Shown: positions 1 to 12,259 of the stretch, one piece after another
How positions within the stretch are numbered: position 1 is the stretch's first letter
How the letters are laid out: the number at the start of each line of letters is the position of its first letter
NCBI GenBank assembly: GCA_964035545.1
Contig: OZ037766.1
Location: 2,352,501-2,416,500, forward strand
From: Bugula neritina
Taxonomy: Eukaryota; Bryozoa; Gymnolaemata; Cheilostomatida; Bugulidae
Direction of reading: 5' to 3'
Length of the DNA stretch: 64,000 nt
Notes under the pieces: generated by a model
What the model was told of the DNA's origin: nothing
Databases searched by the model: none
Seen by the model: only the letters and a program-made list of their open reading frames with translations
Program-made: the position numbers and the translations under genes

Positions 1-1614
1 ACTCGTTTGGGAGTTAGAAGTAGTTGGTTGCGTAGTCTGTGAAGGATTAGATAGTCCAAGAGGTGGACATACTCCCTGATCTTGACCTTGAGTTGAATAG
101 CCAGGTAGTCCACTAGGGTATGGCTGCACTTGTTGAAAAAACGGAACTGCAGTTTGATGAGGAATCAAATAGTTTGGAGGTTGAAGAGAATGACTAGTTA
201 CAGGGAAAGAGCTTGTCTGCTGCATTTGTTGTTGCTGAGAAGAAGCTACGTGTGAACGTGAAGTTAAATATTGACTCTGGGGCTGATTCATGAACGTTCC
301 CGCTGAAGGATGACTTTGTGGACAGCCTAGCGCAGAGGCAGCGCCTGGTTGAGTTGCTGAGATAGCGCTGCCAGTAGATTGTTTGAAGTTAGAGTCAAAG
401 TATTTGTGGTACAAGGTCATACAAATTATGGCAGCAAGGTCACCAGGTTCAAATAATGAGTGATGTATTCTCTGAATACGTATTTGGTCAGTTTCAGAAT
501 CCCTACAAGCTGAAGCTACCATAGCCTTTGTAAGAGCACTACGGAATACCACGTAGCCAGGAGATGGGTCTTGAAGCTTGCTTTGACCATTGATGACTCC
601 CACATCATTTGTATCTGAATATCTTGTGTAGTGGCTGTTACCCAGTCTGCTGAGATGGAACTGACCTAAGAGCTGATTCTGATTAACATACAACATACAA
701 TTGTGTTGTCCTGAGGTCTCTTCAAGGCGAAACACCTCCTCTTGAGTTTTAAAACTTATAGCTCGAATAAAGAAGCCGCTGTTGGGCTCTCTGTCTTTAA
801 CATTTATAACCAAATTCCGCCAATTGCCAATTAACAGTTCATATCTAGTGTTGAGGCCGTTTGCATCTCTGCACTTCATTGTCAAATAACAATGATATTT
901 TTTCAAAACAGCTGAAGTTATATCTGTTAAACATTGCAATGCTGGGCTTGGAGGTACAAACAACAACTCATCAAACTTGTACACTAATCCATTTTCTTCC
1001 TTGCAATACAAATTATAAAATGTTAAGAAGAGAGCAGAAATCATGGTAATTGGGTCTTGCCTTTTCATACCCCTTCCGATGTGAGCATATTTTTTAGGTT
1101 CTTGCTTTCTAACGTTTTGTATATTCATTAACACCTCCCCGCTTGCCGCAGCTTGAATACACATAGCATTTCTCCTTGAGACGACTTTCAAAAGCTCTCT
1201 GTTTGACATATCTGTAGCACCATTCTTAGTCAGTCTGGCTTTGGCAACCTTATTTTGAGAATTGCCTCTGGTTTCAAACAGTATGAAAAGAGTGATAATG
1301 TCTGCGCAATTTGGATTTTGAACGCAACATCTTGCCAAACACACTGATGAATAGTGTTCAGTACCTGCATAAAACTTGAGCTCTGTCTTGGTAGTGTTTC
1401 CTATTTCTATACGAAAATATTTCTTGGTAGGAAAATGGCTGCCAATGAGAAATGCTTCAAAATACTGTCGGTGTTCCAAGCTGGTTCCAACTCTCTGGAA
1501 GCTTATTTTATGAGACTCTGAGAACATGTGAGAAACGACTTCTTCGGGGTTCCGGCCCCAGTTTCGTGTGTCCATCCATACGCTAGATGATGCAGGTCCA
1601 GCTGCTTGGGCCAT
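1..1614 (-). CDS. Unassigned protein, N-terminal 538 codons (3' end outside window)
   Basis: One open frame starts at ATG 1614-1612 and runs without a stop or an obvious intron to the window edge, so the gene is 3'-truncated by the window. The reading starts MAQAAGPASSS; the bases upstream are AT-rich, as expected for 5' flank. Residues ~15-400 look globular with many beta-like segments; residues ~400-538 are low-complexity, rich in Gln, Ser, Pro and Thr, with a QQQQMQQ run. I do not recognise the family. Two weak resemblances were noted: the segment around LMNIQNVRKQE followed by LFLTFYNLY has the rhythm of the end of a Rel-homology N-domain, and residues ~240-400 loosely recall a tubby/LURP-one beta-barrel closing on a hydrophobic helix (DLAAIICMTLYHKYF). 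Neither is strong enough for a name. A globular region with a Gln-rich tail would suit a transcriptional regulator, but that is inference. The lack of introns over 1.6 kb contrasts with two other genes here. Confidence 0.8.
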   Translation of the reverse strand, partial: MAQAAGPASSSVWMDTRNWGRNPEEVVSHMFSESHKISFQRVGTSLEHRQYFEAFLIGSHFPTKKYFRIEIGNTTKTELKFYAGTEHYSSVCLARCCVQNPNCADIITLFILFETRGNSQNKVAKARLTKNGATDMSNRELLKVVSRRNAMCIQAAASGEVLMNIQNVRKQEPKKYAHIGRGMKRQDPITMISALFLTFYNLYCKEENGLVYKFDELLFVPPSPALQCLTDITSAVLKKYHCYLTMKCRDANGLNTRYELLIGNWRNLVINVKDREPNSGFFIRAISFKTQEEVFRLEETSGQHNCMLYVNQNQLLGQFHLSRLGNSHYTRYSDTNDVGVINGQSKLQDPSPGYVVFRSALTKAMVASACRDSETDQIRIQRIHHSLFEPGDLAAIICMTLYHKYFDSNFKQSTGSAISATQPGAASALGCPQSHPSAGTFMNQPQSQYLTSRSHVASSQQQQMQQTSSFPVTSHSLQPPNYLIPHQTAVPFFQQVQPYPSGLPGYSTQGQDQGVCPPLGLSNPSQTTQPTTSNSQTS

Positions 1615-4029
1615 TTTTGAATTCCTAAATTAGTAGATTATGCCCGTCTTTTTTTAAAAACTATAAAATCTTAGGAATTTATTTGCAAATTGTTGAAAAA
1701 ATGCGAAAATATTTTCAAAATTTAGTTGTAAAAATTCCTTTCCAGCCTATAAGCAATAACTCTCGTCTCATGCCTCTTTTAAATTTTCTTGTAATTTTTG
1801 GTTATTACAAAATAATATCATTTTTACATAAAGGGCTCATCAAAAAATAGTATCAAGATCCTAAGTTTTTTTTACTTGATAAAAGATAGTAAAGCAAAAG
1901 GATTATAACTTGAGAAGAAGTTGTCCCCTCAGTAATTCTTGTAGTAATATTTATAGATTCTGCATGCGATTTTATATGTTTGATCACACGGTATTGTTTA
2001 ATGGTGTTCATGTGTTCATGCAAGCACTTTATTTATATAATATATATGCATCTAAAATAATGCATGGACAACTTTCAACACCCAATGTTAGATTTAGTTC
2101 AAACAAATTAGCCTGTCGGAGATAGTTTTGATATCTACAGGCTATAATTTGAAATAACTAAGAATATGCTATAATAAAGTATAAATAGCTTTTATTATGA
2201 GTTTAATAAATTGCTTTTTAAACAATGCTTAATGCAGTCATTAGCCAAAGTGCCAATAAAGTTGTTTGATGATCAATTGCAAATTCTCATGCATAGGAAT
2301 TTAAGTAAATTAAATGCCATTTTGCTTATATGAGTTATTTTCTAGTTTTTAGAAATTGTAAAACGTTATAGCCATATTTTGAAAACAGTATTTGAAATAT
2401 TTAGAAATAATATTTTTATTAGCTGCTGAACTTCTAAAACATATTTCAGTTTGAGCAATAAACTTAGCTTTTACTTTTAGCAATTAACTGTTTTTTTAAC
2501 AATAATATAAACTCCAACATATAAGATTATTTCCATAAAGCACTGGGTTTTTATATACAAGAGCCTATATAGTAACATAATATGGTAATAGAATATTGTA
2601 ACATAAGTCTGTCCTTATATTTAAGTGTGTAGAAAAAAACTACCTGGGCAGACAACTCTAGTGTAATAAGTACACTTTTAGTCATACTCTTTAGGAGTTT
2701 GTCTCTCTGATGTATATGTAAGCTCAACCAACTAATTAGGAACACAACTCTAAGAGTCTTCATAGCCTGCATCAACTAATTTATTCTTAAAGTTGTTTAA
2801 GTATGAAATGTGCCTCTAGTGTGCACTAAAGCACGCTTGCGCAAATAACACACATGCACACACCTCTATATATAGCTATATAGAAGTTATGTAGCCACCT
2901 GCCATGTACAGTAAAAGGAGCAATTTTTTTATTTTATATTGTATATAGAAATATAGTGTATAAATTTAATTTTAGTAACGATCAGCAATTTTCTAGAGCA
3001 GGCCCACTTAATGCAATAATGCAATGTAATTAAAGGTAGTGCTATCACACCACACTAAGTGGACTGCTGATACCAGATGTTATAAACAGTTCAGTTAGTG
3101 GGGGTGCCAACATGTAAAAATGGGCGGGTGGAGCACATCAATACTAACCTTTGTTGCTATATATCACTGCAAAGCCAACATTCTACTAATCTCAGATCTG
3201 CGAGTACCTTTTTTGTATCTGTGGGGGGTCTCTCGTGAGAGGGGTGGATATACAGGGGTTCAGCATTTTTCAAAGGGGGGACTATGGAACTCTAAATATT
3301 TAATTTTTTGGGTAGTTTAAGTTTGATATTAAAAATATTTTTAACAAAGTTGCACGCATATGAAACTTTCGCTATCAAAAGTTTTGACCCAAAATAAAAA
3401 AGTGGGCGGAGCCTATAATATGACAAACTACTTTTTCGCATATACCCGATATTCTCTAAACTGCTACTTTTCTGTTCTAGCATTTAGAATGTTTATTTTT
3501 GGTATGAAAATACTCTATTGTGTTCTAATAATGCTCTCCAGTTTTCATTACATTCTGAACTATATAGCTTCTTTCCCACCCATGACAAATAAAAAACATA
3601 AAACGGGAGTTATCTCCTCCATTATAAATTATTGCATTTCCACCCAATAATATTGTTCTTTGTTGATAGGAATAACATCAGCATGATAAAAATGTATTCT
3701 TAGTGTATTTATATTAGGTTATTGACTTATTTTGAATAATTGATTACAATCAATATACTATTAAGTATTAATATTCAATATTTACTGTATAAATTGAGTG
3801 TCAGCATTAATTAACAGACCACTAATATTCGATTTTTTATCCATAAGTATAGTAACATAAAATATGGTTCATAAAAAAGTAATATTATGATTTCATCATA
3901 ACAAACAATTACTATGCTCTTTTATATCAGATATTGGTAGACATTTTTAATTGTATTTATTTATAAATAAGATAGTATTTAAATTTTAATTTACAATAGA
4001 TCAAGCTTTATTACAAAGTTTTGTTATCT
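1615..4029. other. Non-genic stretch, nothing recognised
   Basis: AT-rich sequence with only short chance frames. It holds the 5' flank of the minus-strand gene ending at 1614, and no clear TATA box, repeat boundary or coding signal was found. Around 3100-3300 there are GC-richer patches with G runs, of unknown meaning. Confidence 0.5.
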
Positions 4030-5060
4030 CTAGCGTTTATATACTAAATTTAATATATTATAATTCTTCATCAGAACTGTGTTTGTTGCCATCATCATCA
4101 TAATCAGGTTCTTTGTTTGAAAAAGAAGGCTGGCTACTTTTGTTGTTGCAATCGAAACATTCGCATATAAACCACAGCATTTCATCATCAGGCGCTTGCA
4201 TTTGCATGATTTACTCTTACAGCCTGCTTTTTTGAATTTACATGCTGTTAAAATCACATATCTGCGTTGCTCTCAAAATAATATATCATTGGAGTCAAGT
4301 TAGTATCCTGACCATAGTCAAAAACTGGCTGATGAAGTAAAATAGGTGTTAAAGCAAGTTGCCAAAGTTTAACTTGATAATTGGCTCATTCCACGTGGTA
4401 TTTTAGGGAATTCCTACTAGGTGGTAGCTGTGTTTCACTAGAGACATTCTTTAAAGCCAATATTTTATATCTTGCTTCAGTGATATCATCATAGGCATCG
4501 TATAGGCTGAAGACAAATCATTCACACTCTAAGTATGTTTAATCTGATAATGGGGACCAATCATCAGAACCTAAAGACAGATTATAGCTTCCCTTTTCAA
4601 GTACCTCCAAAGCACGCTTTTTAGATATTCGGAAGATAGAACTTACTGAGTCACAACCTGTAAGTGCATGAAGTGATAACAGATTCTTGAGAATTTTTTG
4701 TGGAATTTTTTGGCTGATTCAAAAAGAGATATATATCTTCTGTGACTCCCCATTCCAACAAAGTTTACTACATCTTTATTAGCCTGCTCAGTTAAAACAT
4801 TACTAAAATGATGTTAAGCGCAATAATAGCAACATCGGTATCTACTGATCTTATTACTACCAAATCGTAATCACTCAGTGCATCAGCTGCGTGAAGAATT
4901 AATCTCGTGTCTGCTTCATCATGATTGGATTTCAATTTGTTATAATTGTAATGATAATGGTTTTGCAGAACACAGACTTCTTTGGTGCTGCACACTAAAA
5001 ATGTACCAGCTGGAATTTTCTCAATATGTTTACTTCATGCACCTTCACTATGTAATCTAC
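4030..5060 (-). pseudogene. Decayed mobile-element-type gene (EADTR / LTGCD family)
   Basis: On the minus strand, blocks in family order but in shifting frames resemble a protein widespread in invertebrate mobile elements. About 5000-4800 gives SNHDEADTRLILHA followed by VVIRSVDTDVAIIAL. About 4690-4540 gives LLSLHALTGCDSVSSIF. About 4440-4330 gives a segment with SLKYHVE and QVKLWQLALTP. About 4257-4130 gives a Cys/Lys-rich tail (FKKAGCKSKSCKCKR, then Cys pairs). Several stops and frame changes separate the blocks, so it cannot make the full protein. The family is known to me only as uncharacterised, transposon-associated, with conserved acidic residues (EAD, DTD, GCD) and a Cys-rich C-terminus. 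The 119-codon plus-strand frame at 4878-5237 is a shadow of this relic. Confidence 0.65.
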
Positions 5061-6104
5061 CAACTCATTTTTGTTGTGAATATTGTAGTGAATTTTGCCA
5101 GTTCACTATTATTATTTGTGGGTCTACTTAATCAAAGCCACTGCGACAGGTTGTTTACGATAAGATACTTTATTATTTACACAAATACAAGAAGGTTATT
5201 TACTGCTAGCATGAATAGAAAACGATTACATAATTAGTGAGCTTTAATACACAACTGTTCTAAATGAAGTCCCAAGCTGCTCTGCCGGCTAGCTACTCAG
5301 CGCACTGCAACTACGAGTAGCTAGCTCTACCTGCTATCAATTAGTGTGACTGTCCTGATTGGCTAGCGTTAGTGGTGCCACTGTCGACTGTAAGATATTG
5401 TCGGGTAACCGTCTATGCCGAGTCGTCTCTGTCGCTACTAATTAACTCCATCACCATAAGCATAACACTAGCATTTGCTACTAAGCAGCTAACTGCCAGT
5501 GCAAACCATCTACGCCTCCTACAGTTGTTGATTCTATTTAACTAGTCTTGCCTTGTTTAACTGCGTGCATTAGTAGCTAGCAATAATTGTCCAGCAGATT
5601 GTACGCATTCCAATTGTCAGCTATTATGATAATTGGTCTCCAGTACTTATAGCCATTATGCCAAGCGTATAGAGAGTAAGCCACAAAGAGTTATCCTTTC
5701 GATAATAACATAATCTGAAATCCATTACAATATTGCTCAGAAAAGCATTCCAGTTTTTAGGAACAAGCACGTTGTTATGAATAATGGAAATACAGCAAGC
5801 TCTTGTGCTTTAATTGATGTTTCAGAATACACATCAAACACTACATCAACCCTTGTATATCCTTTGCCACATTCAAGAATTATTTCCAACATCTTCAGAG
5901 TGTATAGTTATATTTGAATTTTTATAACTTATAAATAATTATATGAAACAGCAACCGAGCTGCATTCTGTCACATCACCTAGTATCATTTAGCTCATTGT
6001 GTGATGTCATGTCACATTCACGCATGTCACATTCATCAATTTCAGACTAATCTCGCTGAGATCGTTGTGATAAAATGTGCTTAGATCGATAGTTGTTTTA
6101 TGAG
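5061..6104. other. Non-genic stretch, possible flank of the relic element
   Basis: No open frame or splice pattern supports a gene. The part at 5260-5460 is less AT-rich than its surroundings and could be the 5' region of the decayed element next to it, but no terminal repeat was seen. Confidence 0.4.
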
Positions 6105-6420
6105 GGCGTCAGACCTATCTATCGGAGTTGCTTCCTCTTAAGTGACGGGTACCTTAGTATTATAATATTTTGTTTACCCATTTAAATGATTAAATCTACT
6201 GCTTTTGAAAAACAAGGTTGCTGCAGTCTAAAAATCAACATTGGCTATATAAACTATATATACGCAGCAAAGCTTTTAGTGTAAAGTAATTTGGTCAATT
6301 AAAGACATTTACTCTCAATTTTTTAGCTTGACAGTTTATATATAAAAAAATAATAGCTGTCTTCAAGATTGTTCATAAACTTACAGGATTGCTAAGCTTG
6401 AAATACGGAGCAAATAACTG
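6105..6420. repeat. Dispersed repeat family 1, copy 1
   Basis: Shares an interrupted but collinear match with 35435-35710. Common landmarks in order are TTGCTGCAG/TTGTTGCAG, an ATTTTTTAGCTT block, TAATAGCTGT, and TTCATAAACTT. Upstream landmarks (TTGCTTCCTCTTAAGTGA versus TTGCCTTCTTACGTGA) suggest homology continues further 5'. No coding content. Class unknown; an old nonautonomous element is likely. Confidence 0.55.
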
Positions 6421-7659
6421 ATGTAAGTATATAAGTTTTACTACTTTTTTAAATTCAATGTGAATGCTCCTATTTTTGTATTGCCTATAATAATTTTATA
6501 AAAATTGGGTTTTCTTAATCATTGTACTGAAAGTCAAAGTTTTGGCATCTGAAAATGTGGCTATCGTAATTATTAAGTACTTTGCTTAGTAATTAACAAT
6601 AAGTTATTATTGTTATTAGCGGACAACATTTTAGCGAGCAATATTTTTCTATTTCTCTGAGATCGATGCATGCATGGAAAGACGGCGATTGCATAAAATA
6701 TTATTATAGTGTTATATAGGCAATTATAAATGGGTATTTATTATCTTTATTGTTGAGGTAGTGCCATAAATTTTGTTTGTTGGTTTTAAATAATATTTTG
6801 AGTTTTTTGCTGAAAATTTTTAAAACTGTTTAGATATTAATTGTAGGTTATACAAGCAAATATAGTAAATATGTTCAATAATACAAATATGCAATGCTTT
6901 ATGCAATACTTCAATTTTTTGCTTAACAATTTCAAATTTAATGTTACTTTTAATGGTTGTATATTATTTTGTCGCATAAGCTTAATTTAAGCCAAGTTTT
7001 TATGTATGTACATCAAAACTAAATTTAAATTGATTTTTTTTATGTTTTTGAAGTTATGCACACTATTTTGTGCTCAGAGAAGATCAAAGTTGTAGTAAAA
7101 TTTAAGTTGGCAAAAACATTTACCATATTTTTATTTATGTAGCTTCATAAGCCACACATATGGTAAAACTTATAACAGCAATGTGATGTTTATCTTATAT
7201 ATGTTGAGTAAAAAAAATAAATTATTTATTTTTAGCTATAATAAAGATATGATGTCGAAGCATATAGAACTATATTATGATCTGTATATATATATATATA
7301 TATATATACTATTAAGTTTTGATTGTCGTATCATGCAAGGGCTTTATATGAAAAATTAATGCTTTTTAATAGTTGGCCATAATATCATTGTTTTGGTATG
7401 AGTCAGTGCGTATATAATGTGCCAAATGGCAAGCCTATAATTTACCAAATATTTAATATACCAAATATTGTAAATTATGGGGACATATATGAGAGCAAAT
7501 TGTTATAGAACTATGAAAATGTTCTGTAAGCATAATATGAGATAAAATGATGAGAGAATTTTTGACCATTTGGGACTCCTTATAGTATTATGCAGTGCAG
7601 CAAAAGAATTGGAGAAGAAAAGTTAGCTGCATATTTACTTCACTCATAGTCATGGAAGT
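6421..7659. other. Non-genic AT-rich stretch with a short (TA)n tract
   Basis: A simple TA run sits near 7285-7309. No coding signal, promoter or repeat boundary was recognised in the rest. Confidence 0.5.
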
Positions 7660-8010
7660 TTGGCAAGCGTCTGTCAGCGTTGACAATGCATAGCATCTTC
7701 AGTGCTGGTGTCTTGCACGTCTAGCCACAAGACTCTTAGCGTTGTTATCTGAGTCGAATGTCTGTCCGGTATGAAGGTTTTTCCTCCATTCAGCACGATC
7801 ATAGGAAAGTGCATGTGGTTAAACTGCTGGGATTTATATGGAAGTTTTTAAGATCTTGCTTTTGGACATCTTTAAACCTTAGATATAAGGTTTCCCAGTT
7901 TGACGGCATCTTTCTGACAATACGCCATGAAGCAAGATGTGTGGAATGCAGTGCTTTCGCATGGGGTTTAAATGACCAGCTCGCCCAGCGAAGGCGGAGA
8001 AATTTTAGCT
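7660..8010 (-). mobile_element. LINE 3' coding remnant (reverse-transcriptase C-terminus)
   Basis: Read on the minus strand, successive frames give RLRWA, then GHVIRMP, then LYLRFKDVQKQDLKNFHI, then YDRAEWRKNLHTGQTF, then LVARRARHQH and a stop. This is the order seen at the C-terminus of a common class of LINE reverse transcriptases (LRW-GHV-RM, a K-DLK block, then DRA-WR). Frame changes between blocks show it is dead. No target-site duplication was identified. The 97-codon plus-strand frame in the same place is its shadow. Confidence 0.65.
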
Positions 8011-8113
8011 TTGAGGAAAGAGGACCTGAATATAATCATAAGTTTATATAAAGATGCACTAACTTTTATTTTAATGACAAAATAATTGTTGCGATTTCAT
8101 GCATAAAAATATA

Positions 8114-8299
<186 letters not shown>

Positions 8300-8559
8300 G
8301 TCACTGGCCCTGTATTCATGCACAAGAGTGTTCAGACACAAAAGTTGTACTTTATATCAGTTTATTTGTACACTTGCTAGTAAAAAATATATACAATATA
8401 AAATCATAGTTATGTAGCCGATATAAGCATGAATAATTGTGGTCAAATATAAAAGTATCAATTAATCACAAAATTCAGTTTACAAAGAAAGCCATAAAAG
8501 AATTTACTCTAAAAGCAATAATTCAGAATATAACATGTATAATATAGACTAACCTTTTC

Positions 8560-8945
8560 GGTTTTTCATACAGAGCGTCAGTAAGTTACATTTAAAAGCA
8601 GAATAAAATAATCCAGTTTTGGTAAAAGTGCTGCAGCCAACTGATTCCAATAAATTTATCAAGAGCTTATATACTATAGTACGTATAGTTGTTGCTGAAC
8701 CAGGCAGAAATATGTTGAATAAACAGAAATTGTCTCTAAAATGCCACAATGATTATGTTCCAAAACAATTACTGTATATGATAGCTTCAGGGTATATTAT
8801 TCTAGTCAACAGGGTATATTATAGTAGCCTCAGGGTATCAACACATGGCCTAGCAGAAGTAGGGCAAGAATGGCAGCCACTCCAACCATGCAATGGCATG
8901 ACCACAGATCTCATGGTCAGCACAAGGTAGACGAGTAATACTTGG
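8560..8945. repeat. Dispersed repeat family 2, copy 1
   Basis: Collinear with 22515-22850 in the same orientation. Shared landmarks in order: ATACAGAGC(G)TCAGTAA, GTGCTGCAG followed by an AATAAATT block, ATGTTGAA, CATCAACA, GTAGGGCAA, and TCCAACCA/TCCTAACCA followed by CAATG. Two short internal duplications of a CAGGGTATATTAT-like string lie near 8790-8840. No coding capacity. Confidence 0.55.
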
Positions 8946-9958
8946 TGACATATGTCACTAGAGCATAAATAAGAAGTTAATTGGGTAATGCGGTCCTGAT
9001 TATTAATGGTGATTACAGTTGTGGGCATTACCACCACCAGTTATGCAACACTGTTGACATTAATAAACAGTAACCCAACTTAAATTATTCTGCAGCACTT
9101 ATGTGCTTAAAACATAGTAGGCCTCAGTGCAATAAACAGCTTCTGTGCTAATACAATTTCATATTAAAATTGTATAATGAATCGCGTATTATATTAGTAA
9201 TTGGTTTTGAATTACTTCAAATTTTACTGAAGACATGTCAACAAATGAGTTGAAATATTATGACCAAAACCATAAAAATTTAAAAAAAGCAGTAATTTGA
9301 ACATTTGAATTGTCCAAGCAGAAATTGTATAAAATGTTATTCGACTTATAGCTCTAGAAAGTGAAAAACTAAGATATGTCTAAAATTTCGCAATCAGTTT
9401 ATGCAAGCCCATAACCAAGTTATATTTAAGACGAATTACTACCTACTTAATACAATTATGCAGAACAGCTTCATTAGCATACAAAGTAAATTCTTCTCAC
9501 GTCAACTGATCCATCAAGGGCCTCAAAAAGGCTCCCACCTACTCACTATTATGTTTCTTTTGGCAAAATCTTCTGAGAATTTGGACCTATAAATCAATTG
9601 ATTTACAAATTTGTTAGAGGATGCTAACTGCAATTAAGTCTTTATTATTTGGCAATTATATCAGGCAAAATTAATGGGCCATCTGTTTTCTTTGTGAATA
9701 TATGACCTTAAGCAATTATCAGATTATTTAAGGTTTTTAATGAGTATAACACAGGAAGTATATAAAGTGATTCTTCCCTTATCAAACATGTTTACTACAT
9801 GCCATATGTTCTTAATTAAAGAGAAATGGGTATGATTATTGAAATAAATGCCAAAAAGTAGTTTTATGTTAATTGATCTTCACACAAATACCACATATAT
9901 TATATTCATGCAATTGATATAAAGCCTATAATCAATATATTATAGTCTAAAACCTAGA

Positions 9959-9960
<2 letters not shown>
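8946..9960. other. Non-genic stretch, nothing recognised
   Basis: AT-rich, with only short chance frames and no splice-supported exons or recognisable repeat. Confidence 0.5.

Positions 9961-9992
<32 letters not shown>
9961..9992. repeat. (TA)n microsatellite
   Basis: About 32 bp of pure TA dinucleotides. Confidence 0.95.
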
Positions 9993-9997
<5 letters not shown>

Positions 9998-10106
9998 GTA
10001 ATTTAATTTGCAATTTGTCTGTTTATTTTTTACATTACTGATCACAGATTTAGAAGATTTGGAAATACAATATTATGTTATTTAAGAAAAATAGTTGTAT
10101 TGCAGT

Positions 10107-10700
10107 CTACTTTGTTTGTTTGTTTGTTTTCTTTATTTCCATCAAAAAAAACAAAAGGACAAAAAAATACAAATATACAACAGTAACACAAAAAGAGCTA
10201 AATTCAATTTATATATAATATCAATCGAAGTCAAGATGGGGGCCCATGTGCTCAGTAGCATAGCTATTCAAGGAGCGGGCCCAAGTGGCAGTTGAAAAAA
10301 TAGTGGGAACTATTTATTCAGATTAAGTTAAAGATTTTAGTAGGTGCTTTTTCAACAATATTTTAAATGTGGCAAAGCTTTGATGATGTCTTAAAGTCAG
10401 AGGTAGCTTATTCCAATTGCTAGACATCTGGTAGGACACTTGACGATGACCTGCTGCGGAGGTAGAGAGAGGTAAGGGTAAGGAAAGTTCAGAATGTCTG
10501 GTGAGGTAAGTTGGTAGTTGTTTAGTGTGAGATGGAGTATAATAAGCTGAATGACCAAGAAGACATAGGCGGTAGATATACAAGAGATCAATAGGAAGAA
10601 TTTCTGCTTTGATAAATAGAGGTGACGTGTGTTCAGTTATAGGTGATTTGTGGAAAATAATGCGAATAATGCGTTTTTGAATTAACCATGCTAATATTTT
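10107..10700 (-). mobile_element. 5'-truncated LINE (CR1/L2/Jockey-like RT tail plus 3' UTR)
   Basis: On the minus strand a frame from about 10690 to the stop at 10323 gives QKRIIRIIF, EHTSPLFIKAEILPIDLLY, then SYQMSSNWNKLPLTLR and SFATFKILLKKHLLKSLT. These match the usual end of CR1/L2/Jockey-type reverse transcriptases (a QKRAIRII-like start, an HT-PLF block, LWN-LP, and an FK-LK end). Downstream lies a ~215-bp 3' UTR ending in an (AAACA)n-like tail, typical of LINE 3' ends. The rest of the element is missing. The last 100 codons are intact, but nothing upstream supports a working copy. Confidence 0.8.
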
Positions 10701-11855
10701 TAGAAATAGCTTTTGTTTAGTTTATATATGACAATATAAATTAATGTAGTTGCAAAAAAGATACTGGGAGCAAGAAAGATATAATTTATAGTTGTTAGTA
10801 AGTTACTGGAAAACATTTTAGGTAGAAAAGCTGCAGCACCATTTTTTAAGTTTAGTGCACTGCTTAAGGAAGGTATGTTAATTTGATGTTATATAATAGC
10901 TTCATATATACAAACTTTCATAGCTACAATCACTGCAAAAGTTATATTAGATGGTATAGTACTGCTATAATAAACATAACATTTAGTTTCTTATAGTTTA
11001 CCTAGCAAACTGTCATAGTACGTACGTCAATACTGTATAAGCAGGTTATGCATAATTACACAAATAGGCAGAAAACAATTATGTAAATGAGTTGTAAATG
11101 TACTAAATTATTCAGTAATTTTCTGAAATTTATGTCTCCATAAAATGACACCTCATTTCTATGAAAGCAATTAGGCTTTGAGCCAAAAAAAATTATCTTT
11201 GAAAACAAACTCAAAACCTATATTATTTATTTAAAATCAATTGCCTACAAGAATTGCCATCAAGCCAAATTTAAGTTCATTTTTATCTAACGAAACAGTA
11301 ATTAGATGGGCAAATTTAGAATGCAAATTATGCAACCAAAGCTTCTAATATACATACGGTATGGGACGTAGGTTGAAATTTTTGCGAGAGCATAAATTAT
11401 TTTGCTACATTTCTAATCTAGAACACATGCTTTTCTCAATTTCTTCATTACTGCATCTACCTTAAATCATGCAGTTGAAAGAGAGCATAAACAAGTTTCC
11501 TGGTCTATTATTCATACAGTGTTATTATTTGCTCCGGGCTATAGGTTTTCAGTCAGTAAAAGTAAGACAAACATCAATGTACTTATAAAAGTACAAATAA
11601 GATATCAATATACTGCAACGTGTTTTTTTTATTTCAGAAAAAAATATAAATTTATTTCAATTAAAACAATAAGAAGCAACATAAACGCATCTATGATAAC
11701 TTATAAATCTAAGGAAAGCTATTGGGGGACTATGCAAATTCATGGCCCAGTCAATTTTAGGCCATAAATCTTAAGGCTGTTGGCTTCCTTTCTGTCACAA
11801 ACAAGTTAGAGTTCGTGTGGAAGTGATAAATTCATTCTCTTATTATATAGTCATC
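10701..11855. other. Non-genic stretch upstream of secreted-peptide gene A
   Basis: No coding signal was recognised. The 82-codon frame at 11519-11767 has no splice or domain support. Confidence 0.5.
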
Positions 11856-11857
11856 CT

Positions 11858-11890
11858 ATTGGCTTTGTACCAAATCTTTATAGTATAAAA
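11858..11890 (+). promoter_or_regulatory. Core promoter of peptide gene A (ATTGG box and TATA)
   Basis: An inverted CCAAT box (ATTGG, 11858-11862) precedes TAGTATAAAAAG, with TATAAAA at 11884-11890. A start about 30 bp downstream gives a short noncoding first exon ending at a strong donor (TTTG|GTAAGT, exon end 11950). The TATA context matches those of the two sister genes and the collagen-like gene. Confidence 0.6.
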
Positions 11891-12042
11891 AGTTTCCAAA
11901 AACCCGATTATGGCCAGTTCCTAAGAAGTTCTGCTGCTCATTGCTGTTTGGTAAGTTTGCTATTACTGGAAAATATAGTGTTGTCAAAGTATCTTACACG
12001 CAGTTAATTTATTTCACATTCTATATAATAATTATCTTTAGC

Positions 12043-12043
12043 A

Positions 12044-12106
<63 letters not shown>

Positions 12107-12125
12107 TATATATATATATATATAT
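12043..12125. repeat. (TA)n microsatellite in intron 1 of peptide gene A
   Basis: About 80 bp of TA dinucleotides with one GA interruption, lying between the noncoding first exon and the start-codon exon. Confidence 0.95.
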
Positions 12126-12259
12126 TATAGTAATACATTAACTATTTGCTTGAGCAATAATACTATGAATATAATATTTTAGATTGTATAATAGCCTAGT
12201 CAAAATGTTTTTGATGTTTTGTTTTAGATATTGGTTCGGTTGAGAATATAAAAACCAGA

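Noticed and set aside
4878-5237. 119-codon plus-strand frame
   Set aside because: Antisense shadow of the decayed mobile-element gene.
7758-8051. 97-codon plus-strand frame
   Set aside because: Antisense to the LINE remnant, which explains its composition.
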